The position numbers were made by a program, and so were the translations under genes. The notes beneath the pieces were generated by a model, which saw only the letters and a program-made list of their open reading frames with translations, had not been told where the DNA came from and searched no databases. Shown here piece by piece: positions 1 through 12,700 of a stretch of DNA of 64,000 nucleotides; within the stretch, counting starts at the first letter, position 1; every line of letters begins with the position of its first letter. This DNA comes from Paramacrobiotus metropolitanus (taxonomy: Eukaryota > Tardigrada > Eutardigrada > Parachela > Macrobiotidae), in NCBI RefSeq assembly GCF_019649055.1, contig NW_026570340.1:248001-312000 (forward strand). The letters are read 5' to 3'.

Positions 1-1921
1 ATCGGTTGCACCATACGACGCCTGTGCGGAAAGGTGATAAGTAAACGCGTTCAGTCTGAGTTGGGTGCATTTTTTCGCCCAGTTCAGTTAGGGTATGGAA
101 CTCGAGGTGGAGCGGAAGCTGCAGTGCATGCCACGCGGAAATTTATTAGAGCACACCCAGCCAGACCTAATGTGATTTTGAAACTGGACTTCCGTAACGC
201 ATTTAACACTATACGTCGGGATGTTGTTTTGAAGGAAGCAGCTGAAAGAATACCGCAATATTATCATTTTGTTTCTCAGTGTTATAAAGAGAGCTCGACG
301 TTGTTTTGTGGGGACACAACGATATTATCCGCCAATGGCGTCCAACAGGGCGATCCCCTCGGTCCGTTGCTGTTCTGCCTGGGATCTAGCCAATTAACCA
401 GAAGTCTCCGCGCTGATCTCAATGTTTGGTATTTGGACGACGGGACGGAAGGAGGTGACCCAGAAATTGTTTTGGAAGATTTGATCACTGTACAAAACGA
501 AGCCTCCAAACTCGGCCTGGAACTTAATTTTGCCAAGTGCGAGCTGTTTGTGTATGGCGGTACCGAAGAAGAACGACTGAGGATCTATGATCGTTTTAAT
601 GCGGTTGCACCCGGAATTCAACTGGTAACCCCAGAGACACTCGAATTGCTTGGCGCTCCTCTCACTGACTGGTCTATTGAGCGTGCCCTGGACTGTAAAA
701 TCAGTCAAGTTAAGAAACTGACAGAATCTTTGGGTGTTTTGCCGGCACATCAGTCTCTATTCTTACTCAGAAACAGCATGTCCCTGCCACGTCTCATGTA
801 CATTCTCAGAGCGGCGCCCTGCTACAAATACCCAGAGAAGCTCAGAGAATTTGACGATTTGATAAAGTCTAAGGCCGAGGAAATCACAAACGTCAAGATG
901 GACGATGTTACATACAGGCAAGCTTCTCTGCCGGTGAAATCAGGTGGGCTAGGTTTACCAAAAGCGGAAGAAACTGCAGCCCCAGCACATCTGTCTTCAC
1001 TTTATGCGACTGACGAGCTGGTCAGTAGTATTGTGCCCGAGGACTGCCCTGATGACCGGATCGAAGTCGAGTTTCGCTGGGAAGAATTAACTGGAAAATC
1101 AGCCCCTGCTAAAGAAGACCGAAGCAATCAACGCCTGTGGTCGAACATGCTGACTATCAGGAAGCTGGAAGCCTTAAGGAGGATGCCGACGTTATCGCCT
1201 CTGCTCGCTTGTTGGCCGCCTCTACTAAGAATGCCAGTGCCTGGTTGTTTGCTTTGCCGGTTGCTAGCCTTGGCACACTGTTGGACGACGCTGCGGTACG
1301 AATCGCTGTTGCTTTACGATTGGGAGTCCAGATCTGTAAGCAACACAAATGCCGTTGCGGGAAATGGTTGATGCTCTAGGTTTGCATGGTTTGTCATGTT
1401 CGAAAAGTCAAGGAGATTCAGGCGACACGCAAGTTTGAATAGCCTTATTCAACGCAGCTTGGGATCAAGTGCCTTCTATTCTGGAGCCACCTGGATTGAG
1501 CAGGTTAGATGGGAAGCGGCCGGACGGTTTATCTCTTTTCCCTTGGAAGAACGGCCTCCCATTGATTTGGGATGTTACAGTGTGCGATACATTCGCTATA
1601 TCGTACATTGCCGGCTCATCGGAGGAAGCGGGATCGGCAGCAGAAGACGCGGAAGAGCGAAAGAGGAACAACTACAGGGAACTGACTGATCGCTATTTTC
1701 TCCAACCAGTTTCCTTTGAGACTACGGGAACTTGTAGCGCCAGTACCCGTCAGTTCATCAGTGAAGTCGGCCGACGCAAAAAAGATCAAACAGGAGAAGC
1801 GCGCGCTACCGAGTTTTTGTGGCAGCGTATAAGCGTCGAAATTCAGCGCGGAAATGCCGCATCTGTTCTGGGTACTGTTGGTTGTTCAAAAGAACTGGAA
1901 GAGTTGTTCCATTTGTTTTAG
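1..1921 (+). pseudogene. Decayed non-LTR retrotransposon reverse transcriptase, 5' end cut by the window
   Basis: The first open stretch (about 34-1140) carries reverse-transcriptase blocks: LDFRNAFNT (fingers/palm), NGVQQGDPLGPLLF, and the catalytic-type box WYLDDGT. After about 1140 the homology moves to another frame (VIASARLLAASTKNASAWL, then a CxxHxCxCG-like Cys cluster near 1340-1365). It moves again near 1375 and continues at 1469-1921 with GLSRLDGKRPDGL, WDVTVCDT and the terminal motif QRGNAASVLGTV. These blocks are typical of a non-LTR polymerase family common in invertebrates. The frame changes and an internal stop mark it as a dead copy. The 5' part lies outside the window. A second remnant of the same family is at 57.7-58.2 kb. 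Confidence 0.85.
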
Positions 1922-3197
1922 CTATTCAATATTTGAGTTTTAAGTGTAAAACGGCATTTTGCTTGTACATGTTGAAATCAATAAAGTTATATCACTGTAC
2001 TAATTAATACTGCACTAATGCACAATGACATGAACATTAACTGCACCTGCTGCGATGTCGATTTGTGTCGAATAAAATAATGTTCAAACAATCTCCGTGA
2101 AGAATCTAATAAGAAAATGATGCGTATCACAGATCCACTGTCTAAGGTGACAAATTACCCTGCACTCGTATTGAACGAGATATTGTTCTCACTTCTCAGT
2201 TGCACATTATCCCACTTATTACCGGAAGTCGTAAAAATATAATTTACAGCAGGTATAAATCGGTTACGTGTCGGCTACTGCAAAACCGGCACTGTAAGTG
2301 TCGTTCAGAACTACAATACAAGACAATGAAGGCAGTCTGCTGAACACTAGACTAGTATGTACCGTATCGATTATTCGCACAAATGCTTAATCCATCAATT
2401 GGAATTAATTCTATCCTATCAAAAGATTGACCGGAATAGTAAAAATGCGGAGAATCTCACGGTCAGTTATTCTGCTCTGTGTGTAATGTTGGTATGCGCA
2501 TTACAGTGAGCATGTACTGTACGTCCGTATTGTTGATTTGAGAAGAAAACCGCTGCATCGGACTGGCACTTGGCAGGGTACTCTTCGAAGTGCCACTCGT
2601 AACAGGACAGCGCTTTATTCAGCTTGCTCTAGTGGCAGCTAGTGCTACACTGTATTTGGCATGCAGAACAGTTACTTAACTACTGGCGCAGGAAAAAGCT
2701 AACACGCAGGATGCAACCGTCAACGTGAGTTCATGTGCAGTGTGCATTATCCCAGAAAACGTCTACTGCGATTCGTCAGCACAACACACAGAGAAAGCAG
2801 TAGCGGGACGCAGAAAACAGCCAGGGACACTCGCGCGAGGAGCGTCGACAGGTAAAGGTTAAAAGGATAAAACTGACTGGACGAGAGACGCGGGGAGAAC
2901 GCCGTCCAGTCCGGCGTCTATCTATCCATCCAGATCACATGTGGCGTGAGATTAATAGGGAGTGAGTGTGCGAACACTGATCTTACGCGCAATCGGATCG
3001 GACCGGGAGCCAGTCCAACGGAATGCCCACAGCGACACAACCAAAGGTCACCAACACCGTCATCGTCATCACAGGCAACGGACCAGCGGCATCACGTGCA
3101 GCGTCAACAGGAGAAGGAAAGGCTCTGCTCTTTGGTTGCAGGGAATACTCTGAACGAGCCAGTAAGAGAGTGCAGGCCGGGTTGATCGGAATGCGGA
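1922..3197. other. Intergenic, no gene seen
   Basis: AT-rich non-coding DNA between the retrotransposon remnant and the 3' end of the galactosyltransferase gene. An AATAAA-like signal near 1980 may belong to the retroelement. I see no open frame with protein-like composition, no RNA gene and no clear repeat. Confidence 0.5.
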
Positions 3198-5469
3198 TCA
3201 GAAGCCGGCGGGCGGGTCGCCGATGTCGACCATGATGTGCGTGAACATGGGCTTCTCCACGAAAGAGAAGAGGGAGTACTCCAGACTGTTCAGGCCGTCC
3301 ACCTTGTAGCGGCGCAGCGCCGTGTACAGCAGCTTCTGCCGCTTCTCCACCGGCGTGCGCTTCACGTGCTTGATCATGGAGTAGCGCGCGATCTCCGGCG
3401 GCGGCCGGATCAGCTTCAGGCCCACGTGCCGGATGCGGTACGCTGCAACACACAACACATCAGCCACTGACCAGCTACTCGTTTCTCCCTCAACGCCGCT
3501 TACCCATGTCGTCGTCCTCCGCTCCCCATCTGCAATACAGCATAATAATTATAGCAGTTAGCACGAATAGAGAGCGGAGATGCGCAATAACGGTGTAACC
3601 ATGTAACTGACCCCCAGTAGAGGTTGCTGTAGCCGTTGACCTTGAAGAAGTGCTCGGTGCGGAAGGCCAGCACGCCGCCCACCAGGTCCTGGTACGTCAA
3701 CCTGTCACAAACGGGACATCACCGTGTTTGAGGGTTAAAGGGCGGCAAGAAGCGTTCAACGTACCGGTAGCCCAGCTCGTTCACTGTAAACATGTAAACA
3801 GATAACGACACCCGGTTAATCACTGCGACAGGGTAACAGAGTCAAGTCACAAGTGAGCAGCTTACCGGCGACGGACATGTGGCGCGGCTGCTCCGGGGCA
3901 GCCGTAGAAGTTGCGGTCGTTCTCGGGGATGAGATCCACGTCGTGGAAGATGAAGCAGTCGTAGTGGCTGCGCTTCAGCGCCTCCTTGAAGGCCGAGTTC
4001 ATGATGCGCGCCTTGTTGAAGGTCTTCTCGCCCTTCTGCACAGTAACAACTGTCACGGACTGATCCAACAACGACCAAGAAGTTACGCCGCTGACCTGCT
4101 CGATGACGACGATGCGGTACTCCAGCTGCTGGCGCTGCAGCACCGGGTGCAGGTAGTGCAACAGGCTCTGCAAATGCGCCTCGCGGTCCCGGTAGGGAAT
4201 GATGATGCAGATGCGGTAGCGGGCCACGCAGCCCGCCGGCCGGAAGGTGCCCCCGGGGGTCACCAGCGGGTTCTCGGCGATGAGGTGCTCCCAGGTGGGG
4301 ATGCTGTCCAGCTCCAGCACCATCTGGCCCTCTGCAATAAGAACACCTTAAATCAAATCAATCAACACGGACATTAATCAGTCGCGGCGTACGCAGATCG
4401 GGCGGCACTTCCGGGCACAGCTGCGTCATCATCGTCGTCCCGTTGATAACAGCCGCGGGGGGCGTCGGCGCGCTGCCGTTGGCCGGAGAGGAGGTTGTCG
4501 ACCGTCTCCTCCCCTTCCAGGAGGTCCAGCGCCCACTCGCCCGCGGTCGCATTGTCAGCCACCCCGAGGGGCTGCACCTGCTGCAGGATGTCGCGGATGC
4601 GGATCTGGTGGAACTCCTGGTACCACAGCCGCTTGCTGAGCTCCATGGAGGGCACGTTGCCGGGCAGGAGGGACTCCACCTTCAGGTGCTCGCTCTTGTG
4701 GTGGTCGTGGGCGTGCAGCGGGGGGCAGGACGCCCCCCGCGGCGCCTGACCCGGCGCCGGCGCCCGCCCCGGCGCGCCGCGTCATGTGGAAGCCGGCGCT
4801 CATGCCCATGCCCATGCCCGGCGCCACCGCCACGCCCGCGCCGCTGTGCTTCACCATGGCAATCTGTGCAAGTACAGGGAAACGATACAAGACAGATAGC
4901 TGGGTTATTCCACAATTATTCCGAAAGTCACCTGTGAATCGCTGTGATTAGCTATTACTGATACCGCTTTATTACTATTCATTTATTTTGAACTTTCTTT
5001 ATTATTTAGATGTTTTATTTAATATTCTTAACAGCGCTTTAGTATTATTTATGAGGTATTAAATTTTCATATTCGTTTATAATTTATTTCAGTTATTGTT
5101 TTACTGTTTTAGCCATTTTTAAATTTCATCTTAATACGCGATTTTTACTGCCAGATTGTTATTATATTTTTATTGATATAATTATTTTTGTGTTCTGCTA
5201 TTAACGATAAAGGAGAGCAGGTTACTTACCTCTGAGAGAGTGAGGACGACGAGGACTAGGATGAAGAGCATGAGCATGTAGAGGGGCGCGTCGCTGCGGC
5301 GCATCTTCTTGTTGCTGGTCTGCTGCGACAAAGAGGGCGCGAAGGCCTCGTTGTCCCCTTCGCGATCCCGTTCACGCTGAGTCTGGCGCAGAGTGGCTGC
5401 CCCGGTCCCGGTGCCTGTGGCGGTGCAGCACTCCTCGTCGCTGTCAGAACTCATAGCAGCCTGACACAT
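3198..5469 (-). CDS. Beta-1,4-galactosyltransferase, 8 exons, with three frame-breaking single-base insertions
   Basis: Type II Golgi enzyme that transfers galactose from UDP-Gal to N-acetylglucosamine-type acceptors. Exons (complement): 5230-5469, 4393-4863, 4096-4331, 3866-4035, 3765-3783, 3612-3701, 3504-3529, 3198-3442. The start is the ATG at 5469. A single transmembrane anchor (PLYMLMLFILVLVVLTL) follows a short cytosolic tail, then a low-complexity stem with N-glycosylation sites. The catalytic domain shows IIIPYRDREAHL, FNKARIMNSAF, the metal-binding FHDVDLIPENDR, then WGAEDDDM and SRPP-like IRPPPEIARY. Two exons are tiny (19 and 26 nt) but splice in phase. Three extra bases, in G runs at 4720-4725, 4457-4462 and 3905-3908, break the frame. 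If they are sequencing errors the protein has about 497 aa; if real, the gene is dead. Which beta4GalT subtype it is cannot be told by eye. Confidence 0.88.
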
Positions 5470-6791
5470 CGGCCGACCCCCCGCGGGAGCAGGCCCTCCG
5501 CGCAAATAACGCTGTCACTTTGACGCGATCCAGCCCCACAATCAAACCATCAACTTCCACTGGGGGACTGTTTTCCAAACACCCCACTCAGTTTCAACGC
5601 AAAACACTCGCCAGGATCTTGGCTCTAAGTATAAGCTGATAAAAGGCCAACTGCGAATCTGCGATCGATACAATTACGATTCAGTAACTCCAATCCGCAG
5701 TCAGATCAATCCTCCGTAAAGACAGTCAGACACAGTCACACCACCTACGCAACTCTTTGAAGCAGTACGCCTACGCTCCACCAACAGATAATTTACTGGA
5801 TACCACAGGCCGTAGCTATCACATTTCACAGACGACGACGAGATAACGAGTGAGGAGAACGATAAAAAACCAGCTGAAACGGCCAATTACGCAAGTCAGC
5901 AGTCCATGAATTTTGATGATTGATCAGTCGCGATGTTATCGCAGTGAAAATTCGACAGCCGAGTCGAGAAAGCTGACTGATGGCGAGCGTTACGTCATTA
6001 ATTTTAGCTTCCGGTTGTTGCTCATGTAACCAGCAGCACGGGCGGCTGCACCTTACCACAAAACTGCTTGCTGCCCTTATGATACTGTACTTCCGGTTAA
6101 GTTATCGTTTATGTTGTTCTTACGATTACTTAATTGAGGCCATTATTATTTTTTTTGTGGGCATTATATTCTTAGAATATTAATTATGTTATTCTTCTTC
6201 TTTTGATGATAATACCATGAGCATGTGACGGATGACTGCTGCAAATTGCTAATAGGAAATTATTCAAATGAAGTAACAATATGCCAATTTGAAACCATTT
6301 ACATCCTGTGTTTCAAATGTGCAGTGATCAACCGGAAGCGAAAAACCAGTTTATTTATGACATATTCCGTTCGTTGCAACACAAGTCATCATAAGAATAT
6401 TCCGTCTGTCATCAATCATCCAATAATACAGGAGAGGACATGTAAAAATAAAATACAAAACTGCGACTGACGATATAAAAGGGCAAACACACAAAAATAA
6501 TCGCTAATACTGCCCGAATAAGTTGGCCACCACGCTGCGCACGGATCGCAGTCACCGCCCACGGAGAAAAGCAAGAAGGGGGCGGGACACAGCCTCTGCA
6601 TCTGACCAAAGGGGACAGCTTTATAGGGTTAAGGACTACTACAGGAAACGCAAAACCAGTACAATCCGCCACCAAACTATGCTATCTATACTATTCGATT
6701 TTTTCATTTATTTCGGTAAGCTAAATAAAGAGTAGATCCTGTCGAGTATCGAATTACAAAAGGAGCACCAGCACTGCACTAGACGCTGCGT
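5470..6791. other. Spacer between galactosyltransferase and Lgl genes
   Basis: This holds the galactosyltransferase promoter and 5' UTR and the Lgl 3' UTR. A GC-box-like GGGGGCGGGAC lies near 6577 and a TATAAAAGG match near 6474, but no convincing + strand gene follows either. No other coding signal is seen. Confidence 0.45.
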
Positions 6792-9700
6792 TCAGTGCGA
6801 GACCACCGTGGCCTCCACCTCCGCGTCCGTCTCGGCCTTCCCGTTCTCCATCGTCGACACTTTGGCGAATTCCTGCACAACACCAATCCCTCGTTCAAAC
6901 GATATTTTCTGCTAAGTAAACGCCGCTTTACCTGGCCTAGCTTCTTGGCCGTCGTCTGCAGTTCTTCGCTGGATGCCGGCTCCTCGTTCCTACATCAACA
7001 TCAAGACACGCGCTCATATTCAGCAAATGCTACAGTATGCACCGCTAAACTAACCAAAATATTACAGAATAACAAAATATACATCAAAACAATGATCAGA
7101 AAAGCTATTAAAATTACAGGATAACGAAACATGCCATGCAAATGCTGGACTGCGCGAAAGAAAAGCCGCTTAATTAAGGCTTACGCCATGTGGTCGATAA
7201 TGCTGTCGGAGCTGAGATCGGCTGTGTTGACGTCGTTATCGAACTGCACGTCCATGCTGTCGTTGAGCGTCAGCTGCTCCATCTTCTCCTTCTCCAACCC
7301 CTCCGCCTCCTTCTCCGGCTTCTCTTCCTCGCCGCGCACCACCACCGCGTCGCCGCCGCCGACCAGACTCAGATCCTGCCCGGTGACCGGCTGCAGGCGC
7401 ATCTGCACTTCCTCCAGCACGCTGCTGACCAGCCGCTCGCCCGTCTCCTCCGTGACGATCTCCGTCGTCGTCGTCACCACCGTCACGTCGTAGCTCCCGT
7501 CGCCCGCCGCCAACTGCTGGTCAATCTCCGCCAACAGCGACGCCGGCTCCGTCGTCTCGGCGGGATGCGGACTGACCACCATCACGCTCTCCACGATGAC
7601 CTCCGTCGCCGCCGGCACTTCCGCCGTCGGAGGCGGGGGCGTGTCGCGCAGCTGCACCGTCTCCACGCCCGGCTCCACCGCCACACCCACGCGCTCCTCC
7701 GCCGCCGCCTTCATGCTCTCGTCCACCTACGCACCACGTTGTAGTCAGTACAATGAGTGACGCAATCATCTCCACCGGTTTCTGACCTTTTCCGCCACTT
7801 CTTCAACCCTAATTACGGGCAGATCCACCACGCAGCCGCGGCCGCCACTGGTCGCTGTCTCCGCCTCCGCCGTCAGCGCGAACACCTGCAGCTGATTGCC
7901 GCCCGACTGGTACACGCCCTGTCCGCGGCCGTTCAGGCACGCCCTGCAATAACATCACATTCGTCAAACGGTCGACACATACAGCGAAACAGGTACTTCA
8001 TCTACATCTCCATTTCAATTAAACCAATTACCCCAAATCCTCCTTCTTGCAGAGCGTGACGCGCAACTGCCGCTTCAACCCCGGCAGCGACATCACCTCC
8101 AGATCGCCCTTGCTGGTCACGCCAGCCACAAACCAGTCCAGCCGCTTCTCCAGCATCGGTTCCAGCGTGTCCTCTGCCAAGATACATGTTTGCACAGCGT
8201 TACGAGGGACATAAGCAGTCACGTTGGAATCAGGACTTACTTTCGTTGTGGCCCAGACCCGGCAACTGCACAACCTGTGCGCGAGTGAACTTGCCGTGCT
8301 GCAGTTTGTACTTGCAGATGGCTTTCAGCGTCGGCAATTGGAATAACTGCAAGCACAGTTCAATTGACCGACATAATCCGCACATTTACCATTAGAGCAA
8401 ATTAATTAAATCTGTACTTAACTGTAATTATGTGATAACCAATTAAATGTAATGATGATATCGATTTCGTTCAATTATACAAAGTACTGCGTTAAAATTA
8501 TAACGAAATAATTAAAAATTAATAACGAATTGCATAAATACCTAATTAATAGCAAAAACATAAATCTAGCGAATTAATTATAACTGCAAAGAATTAATTG
8601 TACAAACAGCGAATTTGCATTAAACCTTAGCGTTCATTATTAGCGACATTCAGCAACGCACCTTCATCTGCTCTTCGGACACCACCAAAAGCCGCCCGTA
8701 GGCCGTCTTGCTGAGCGGCGTGGGAGTGGGCGGCGGCGTCATGGGCGTCTCCGTGGACACGGGCGAGGCCACGTCCACTGGCAGCGGCTCCTCCGTGGCT
8801 CGCACGACGACCACGTCCCCCTTCTCTGCCGACGCGGGTTCCCCGGTGGTCTGGCTGAGCGCCGACAGCACCGGCATGGTCTTGGACTTGCTGGGCTTGT
8901 GGGCCGTCTTGTCCTTGTGGCTGCTGCACACCCACCCGGGCACCACGAACATGCTAATGACGGGGGCGCCGTGCCGCAGATGGATCTCCTTCAACAGCTT
9001 CACCGCGCTGAACGCCGGCTGTCCCGGTCCCTCCGCTCCCGTCGACGGCTCGCTGACACTTCGCGTCGCACCCAGATTCAGGCCGTAAATATACACGGCC
9101 CCGTTGTTCAGTCCCACGAACAGACAGTTCCCGCTGGGCGGCGACAGGCAGCCCTCGTCCAGCGCCGCTTCTTCCAGCAGCACACTGCGCACCGTCGTCC
9201 GCTCGTAGTCGTAGATCCGCTCGCGGCGCTCCTTCTCCTGCGCCTCCTTGGCCTTCTCCGCTTCCACCACGACGGCGGGCAGGGCCTCCGTCTCGTCCAC
9301 CGCCTTCCCGGCCTCCACCGTGATGGTGGTCTCCGCCAAATGAGTCTCCTTGATCCCGTTGACCACCTCCACCGTCTCCGTCTTGACCACGTCCACGCCG
9401 TTGCTGGACACGTGGATCATGCTGTTGCGGGCGGCGGTCTCCTTGAGGATGTCTTCCGTGGGAATGATGGGCGTCGGCGGTTTGATTTCGCTGGGAGACG
9501 GTGCGTTGATGCGCTCCTCCTCCACCACGGGACTGGCCAGCAACTCAGGCGACGCCGCTACCGCTGCCTCCGCTTCCACCTGGCGGTACTTGCCCGTTTT
9601 CCCGTTCTCCACCAGCGGGGAGGTGGGTGTCCGCAGCGGGAGGTGGGGCCGCGGAATGCGGCGCAGCGAACGGCGCAGGGTGTCGCCGGCCAGCCGCGCC

Positions 9701-12700
9701 TTCTGCTGCAGACTCAGACTGCCCCCGTTGGCGGCTGAGTGGAGGAAGCCGCCCTCTTCGCCGCGGTCCAGTGTGCACTGCGAGAAGACGCTGACGTTGT
9801 TGGTGTAGTCGATCAGCGCGAAGCCGTAGCCCGTTCCCACAGCCAGTCTGTCATGGGAATACCAATGCATTTATGACATTCCACATAGAGATATGCTTAA
9901 GGATCATTTGAAAGTATTATCCAATTACTTTTAATCAAATTTTGAATAATTTATTTACTTCCTTTCAGCCTTCGAAGGCTCGTAATTACTGTGTGTGACC
10001 TGTCCACTACAGAATAATACAGCATTTTTAATAATTATCGAGTGGATAATAACAAAGAACTCACAGTTTCCACTGCGGGTGCAGATCGAGAGCGGTGATC
10101 TGTGACGGCGGATACAGCTGCACATTCAACTGGCCTTGGAATCCGGCGAAATCTTCCAGATTGCCGTTGCGGTGCGGCAGCGGCTGGCATCCGCGCCACA
10201 CGTAATCGTACTCCTCGCCCACCAACTGCACGCCGATTGTCTGCAATCAGCCAACGAAATATTACAATTATTCAATTATGAAAACAATACAGAAGAATAG
10301 GATAGAATTTAGTCCAGAAGAGTAAATTAATAAATTGACACACTGTTCCTTTTATTAATAGGTCTTTGGATGAATTCGGTACAAACCTGGAAATCGACAA
10401 CAGCATACGCCGCGTTGAATGTGTAGAGCATGACCCGACCGGCTTGTCCGGCGACGGCCAAACTGCGCGAGCACGGATCGAAGGCCAGGTGCTCGATGCG
10501 CAGACGCTGGTCGCACATGTCCGCCGCATTCACACCGTACTGCAAAACACTCAATTCTATTTATTAAAACTAATTTTAATGCTATTAACACGTGCGCAAA
10601 CGCGTACTTTGCGGAACGGCGGCCAGACGTCGAAATTATCATCGGTATAGTCCACGTTCTCCTGGTCGAAGTAGTAATAGCGGCTGGGAGGCGACACCCG
10701 GTGCAGGAAGCGCACCCGTCCCTCGGACACCTCCCAGAAGCGCACGGAACCGTCACCATGCCTGTCAATACGCACATGTCGATTTCCTATAAAATACTGC
10801 GTCTTACAATGTTAGTGTCAACTTACGCGGTCAACAGGAGATCGCCCGAAGAGTCCGTGTCCGCGTTGCGACGCCCACCGCGAATCGGCCACTCCTGCGC
10901 AAAGAAAAGCGTCAGCAACATGGAATAAACGAGGCGAGTAAAGAAGCTAGCACCTACCCGCTGCGAGACTTTGTGGGAGAAGCCGCCGAAGGGACGCAGC
11001 TCGGAGGGCTTGGACGAGATGTCGGCCAGGTCCTTCAAGAGCGCGCCCGGCACCTGGCTGTAGTAGCGGAAGGCGGTGAGGGGCGCGTGCAGACTGAAGA
11101 GGTACGGCACGCTCATCTCGGGGAACTTGTCGGCGGTCAGGTCGACGGCCACCAGCTGGTTGGTCAGCAGCACCAACAGCGTGTGCGGCACGGACGTCGC
11201 GTCTGCAGCAGAAACGTTAAGGAATAAAATCACAAGAATCTGCTGGTGGAATTTACCGCCGGGTTGGTGTAAGAGAATGTAATCCACCACGGGCGCCGGG
11301 AACTCCAGCACGTCCTGTTTGTCGTTGCGCGAGATGGTCAGACTGCTGTGCTGGGTGAAGCGCGGCGGCAGTCCTCCCTCGAAGATGACCCACGAGGTCG
11401 GCTCACTGTATTACCAAACACATTCGCTTATCTAAGGAAGCAGGAAGAAAAAGCAGTCAACTTACTCGGGTGCGCCGTGCGAATGGACAATAATCTTCTT
11501 CAGCGGCAAGCAAGGAAATGGCCCTACGAGCAGCACACTGGATGGCGCAGTTCGATCAATTGTTCACCTAACCCCAACTCACCGTATGGGATAACTGGTT
11601 TGCCGCGGACCGAGTTATCCGCGGTGTCCCAACTCAGATAACTGCCGTCGCCAAACGCCGCGTACAGCGCTGCGCCGTTCGACATCCATGTCAAGCCCGT
11701 CACGTCCTGAAAATTCAATGCGAGATAACGTCACTGCGCAAGAAAACTATTGAATTCATAAAAAAACTGCTAAAAATAACGATATACCAGTAATTACTAA
11801 CTGATATGAGTATTTATAATAGAAAATTAGTGAGGGAATAAAATTTAAAAAGTTCATTTTTCTTCAGTCCTATGCAGCATACTGTTAGCCGGCTGACCTG
11901 GTCATGATGGAAGGAATTCAGGAGCACTCTGGCGGCCATGTCGCAGACGAGGACGCGTCCCCCGGCCATCCCCACGGCCAACACGTTGGACTGCAACGGA
12001 TGCCCGGCCAGAGCAATCACGGCCGCAGCCTTCACTTCCTCCGTCTTCTTCTCCACTTTCTCGACCGCAGCCCCGCCTTCGCTGCTGACAAGCGTTTCTT
12101 TCCTACAAACAGCACACATTGTCGGCATCTTGCTTAAAGAATAAAAGGCCAATTTCGTACTGGGTCACGGCGGCATAGTCCAGTCGCTCGCTGTCGTCTT
12201 GCACTTCCAACGACGGAATCAGCACGGACAGCAACGCGCCCTTCTCCGTCCCGATGTACGCGGTATCGGCAACCAGCGTAGCGCAGGAAATATGCTCCAG
12301 TCTAAGAGGAAAAAGATTATACAAAAGCGACATTTGGTTTAACAACAGATGGCTCTATACCTGGAGGAATGGGTCTCTTTAACGAGGTGCAGTTCCGAGA
12401 TCTCGTTGACGGTGCGCAGTTCCAACAGCTCCAACAAGCCATTTTCGTAGACGACCAACAAACGTCCCTGCATCAAGCACACAGCGTCGTCAAAATTACA
12501 GCACTTTAATAGTACTTGAGAACCGAAGATTTGCTTACCGCGGTGCGTAGAAAAAAGAGGAATTTAATGGGAGTATCTTTTTCCTGATGGTAATCGATCT
12601 CCACACCCGGTGCCCCCAAACTACAAGTGAATTTTTACAAAACTAAATTATGTTTCATCAAAGCATAGTAGTTTAAAGTGCGAGGAAAATAGGCGTCTAT

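Noticed and set aside
3096-3103. AAAGGTCA-like sequences inside or beside coding exons (for example 18889, 19308, 19949) as regulatory sites.
   Set aside because: In the giant repeat gene these encode Val-Thr-Phe within repeats, so codon usage explains them.
7190-7744. A His/Arg/Leu-rich 184-codon frame on + opposite the Lgl C-terminus.
   Set aside because: It is the antisense shadow of a low-complexity acidic exon that fits Lgl in phase.
8899-9738. A 279-codon + strand frame opposite Lgl exon 15.
   Set aside because: Antisense shadow of a GC-rich exon; composition is Arg/His/Gly noise without family motifs.
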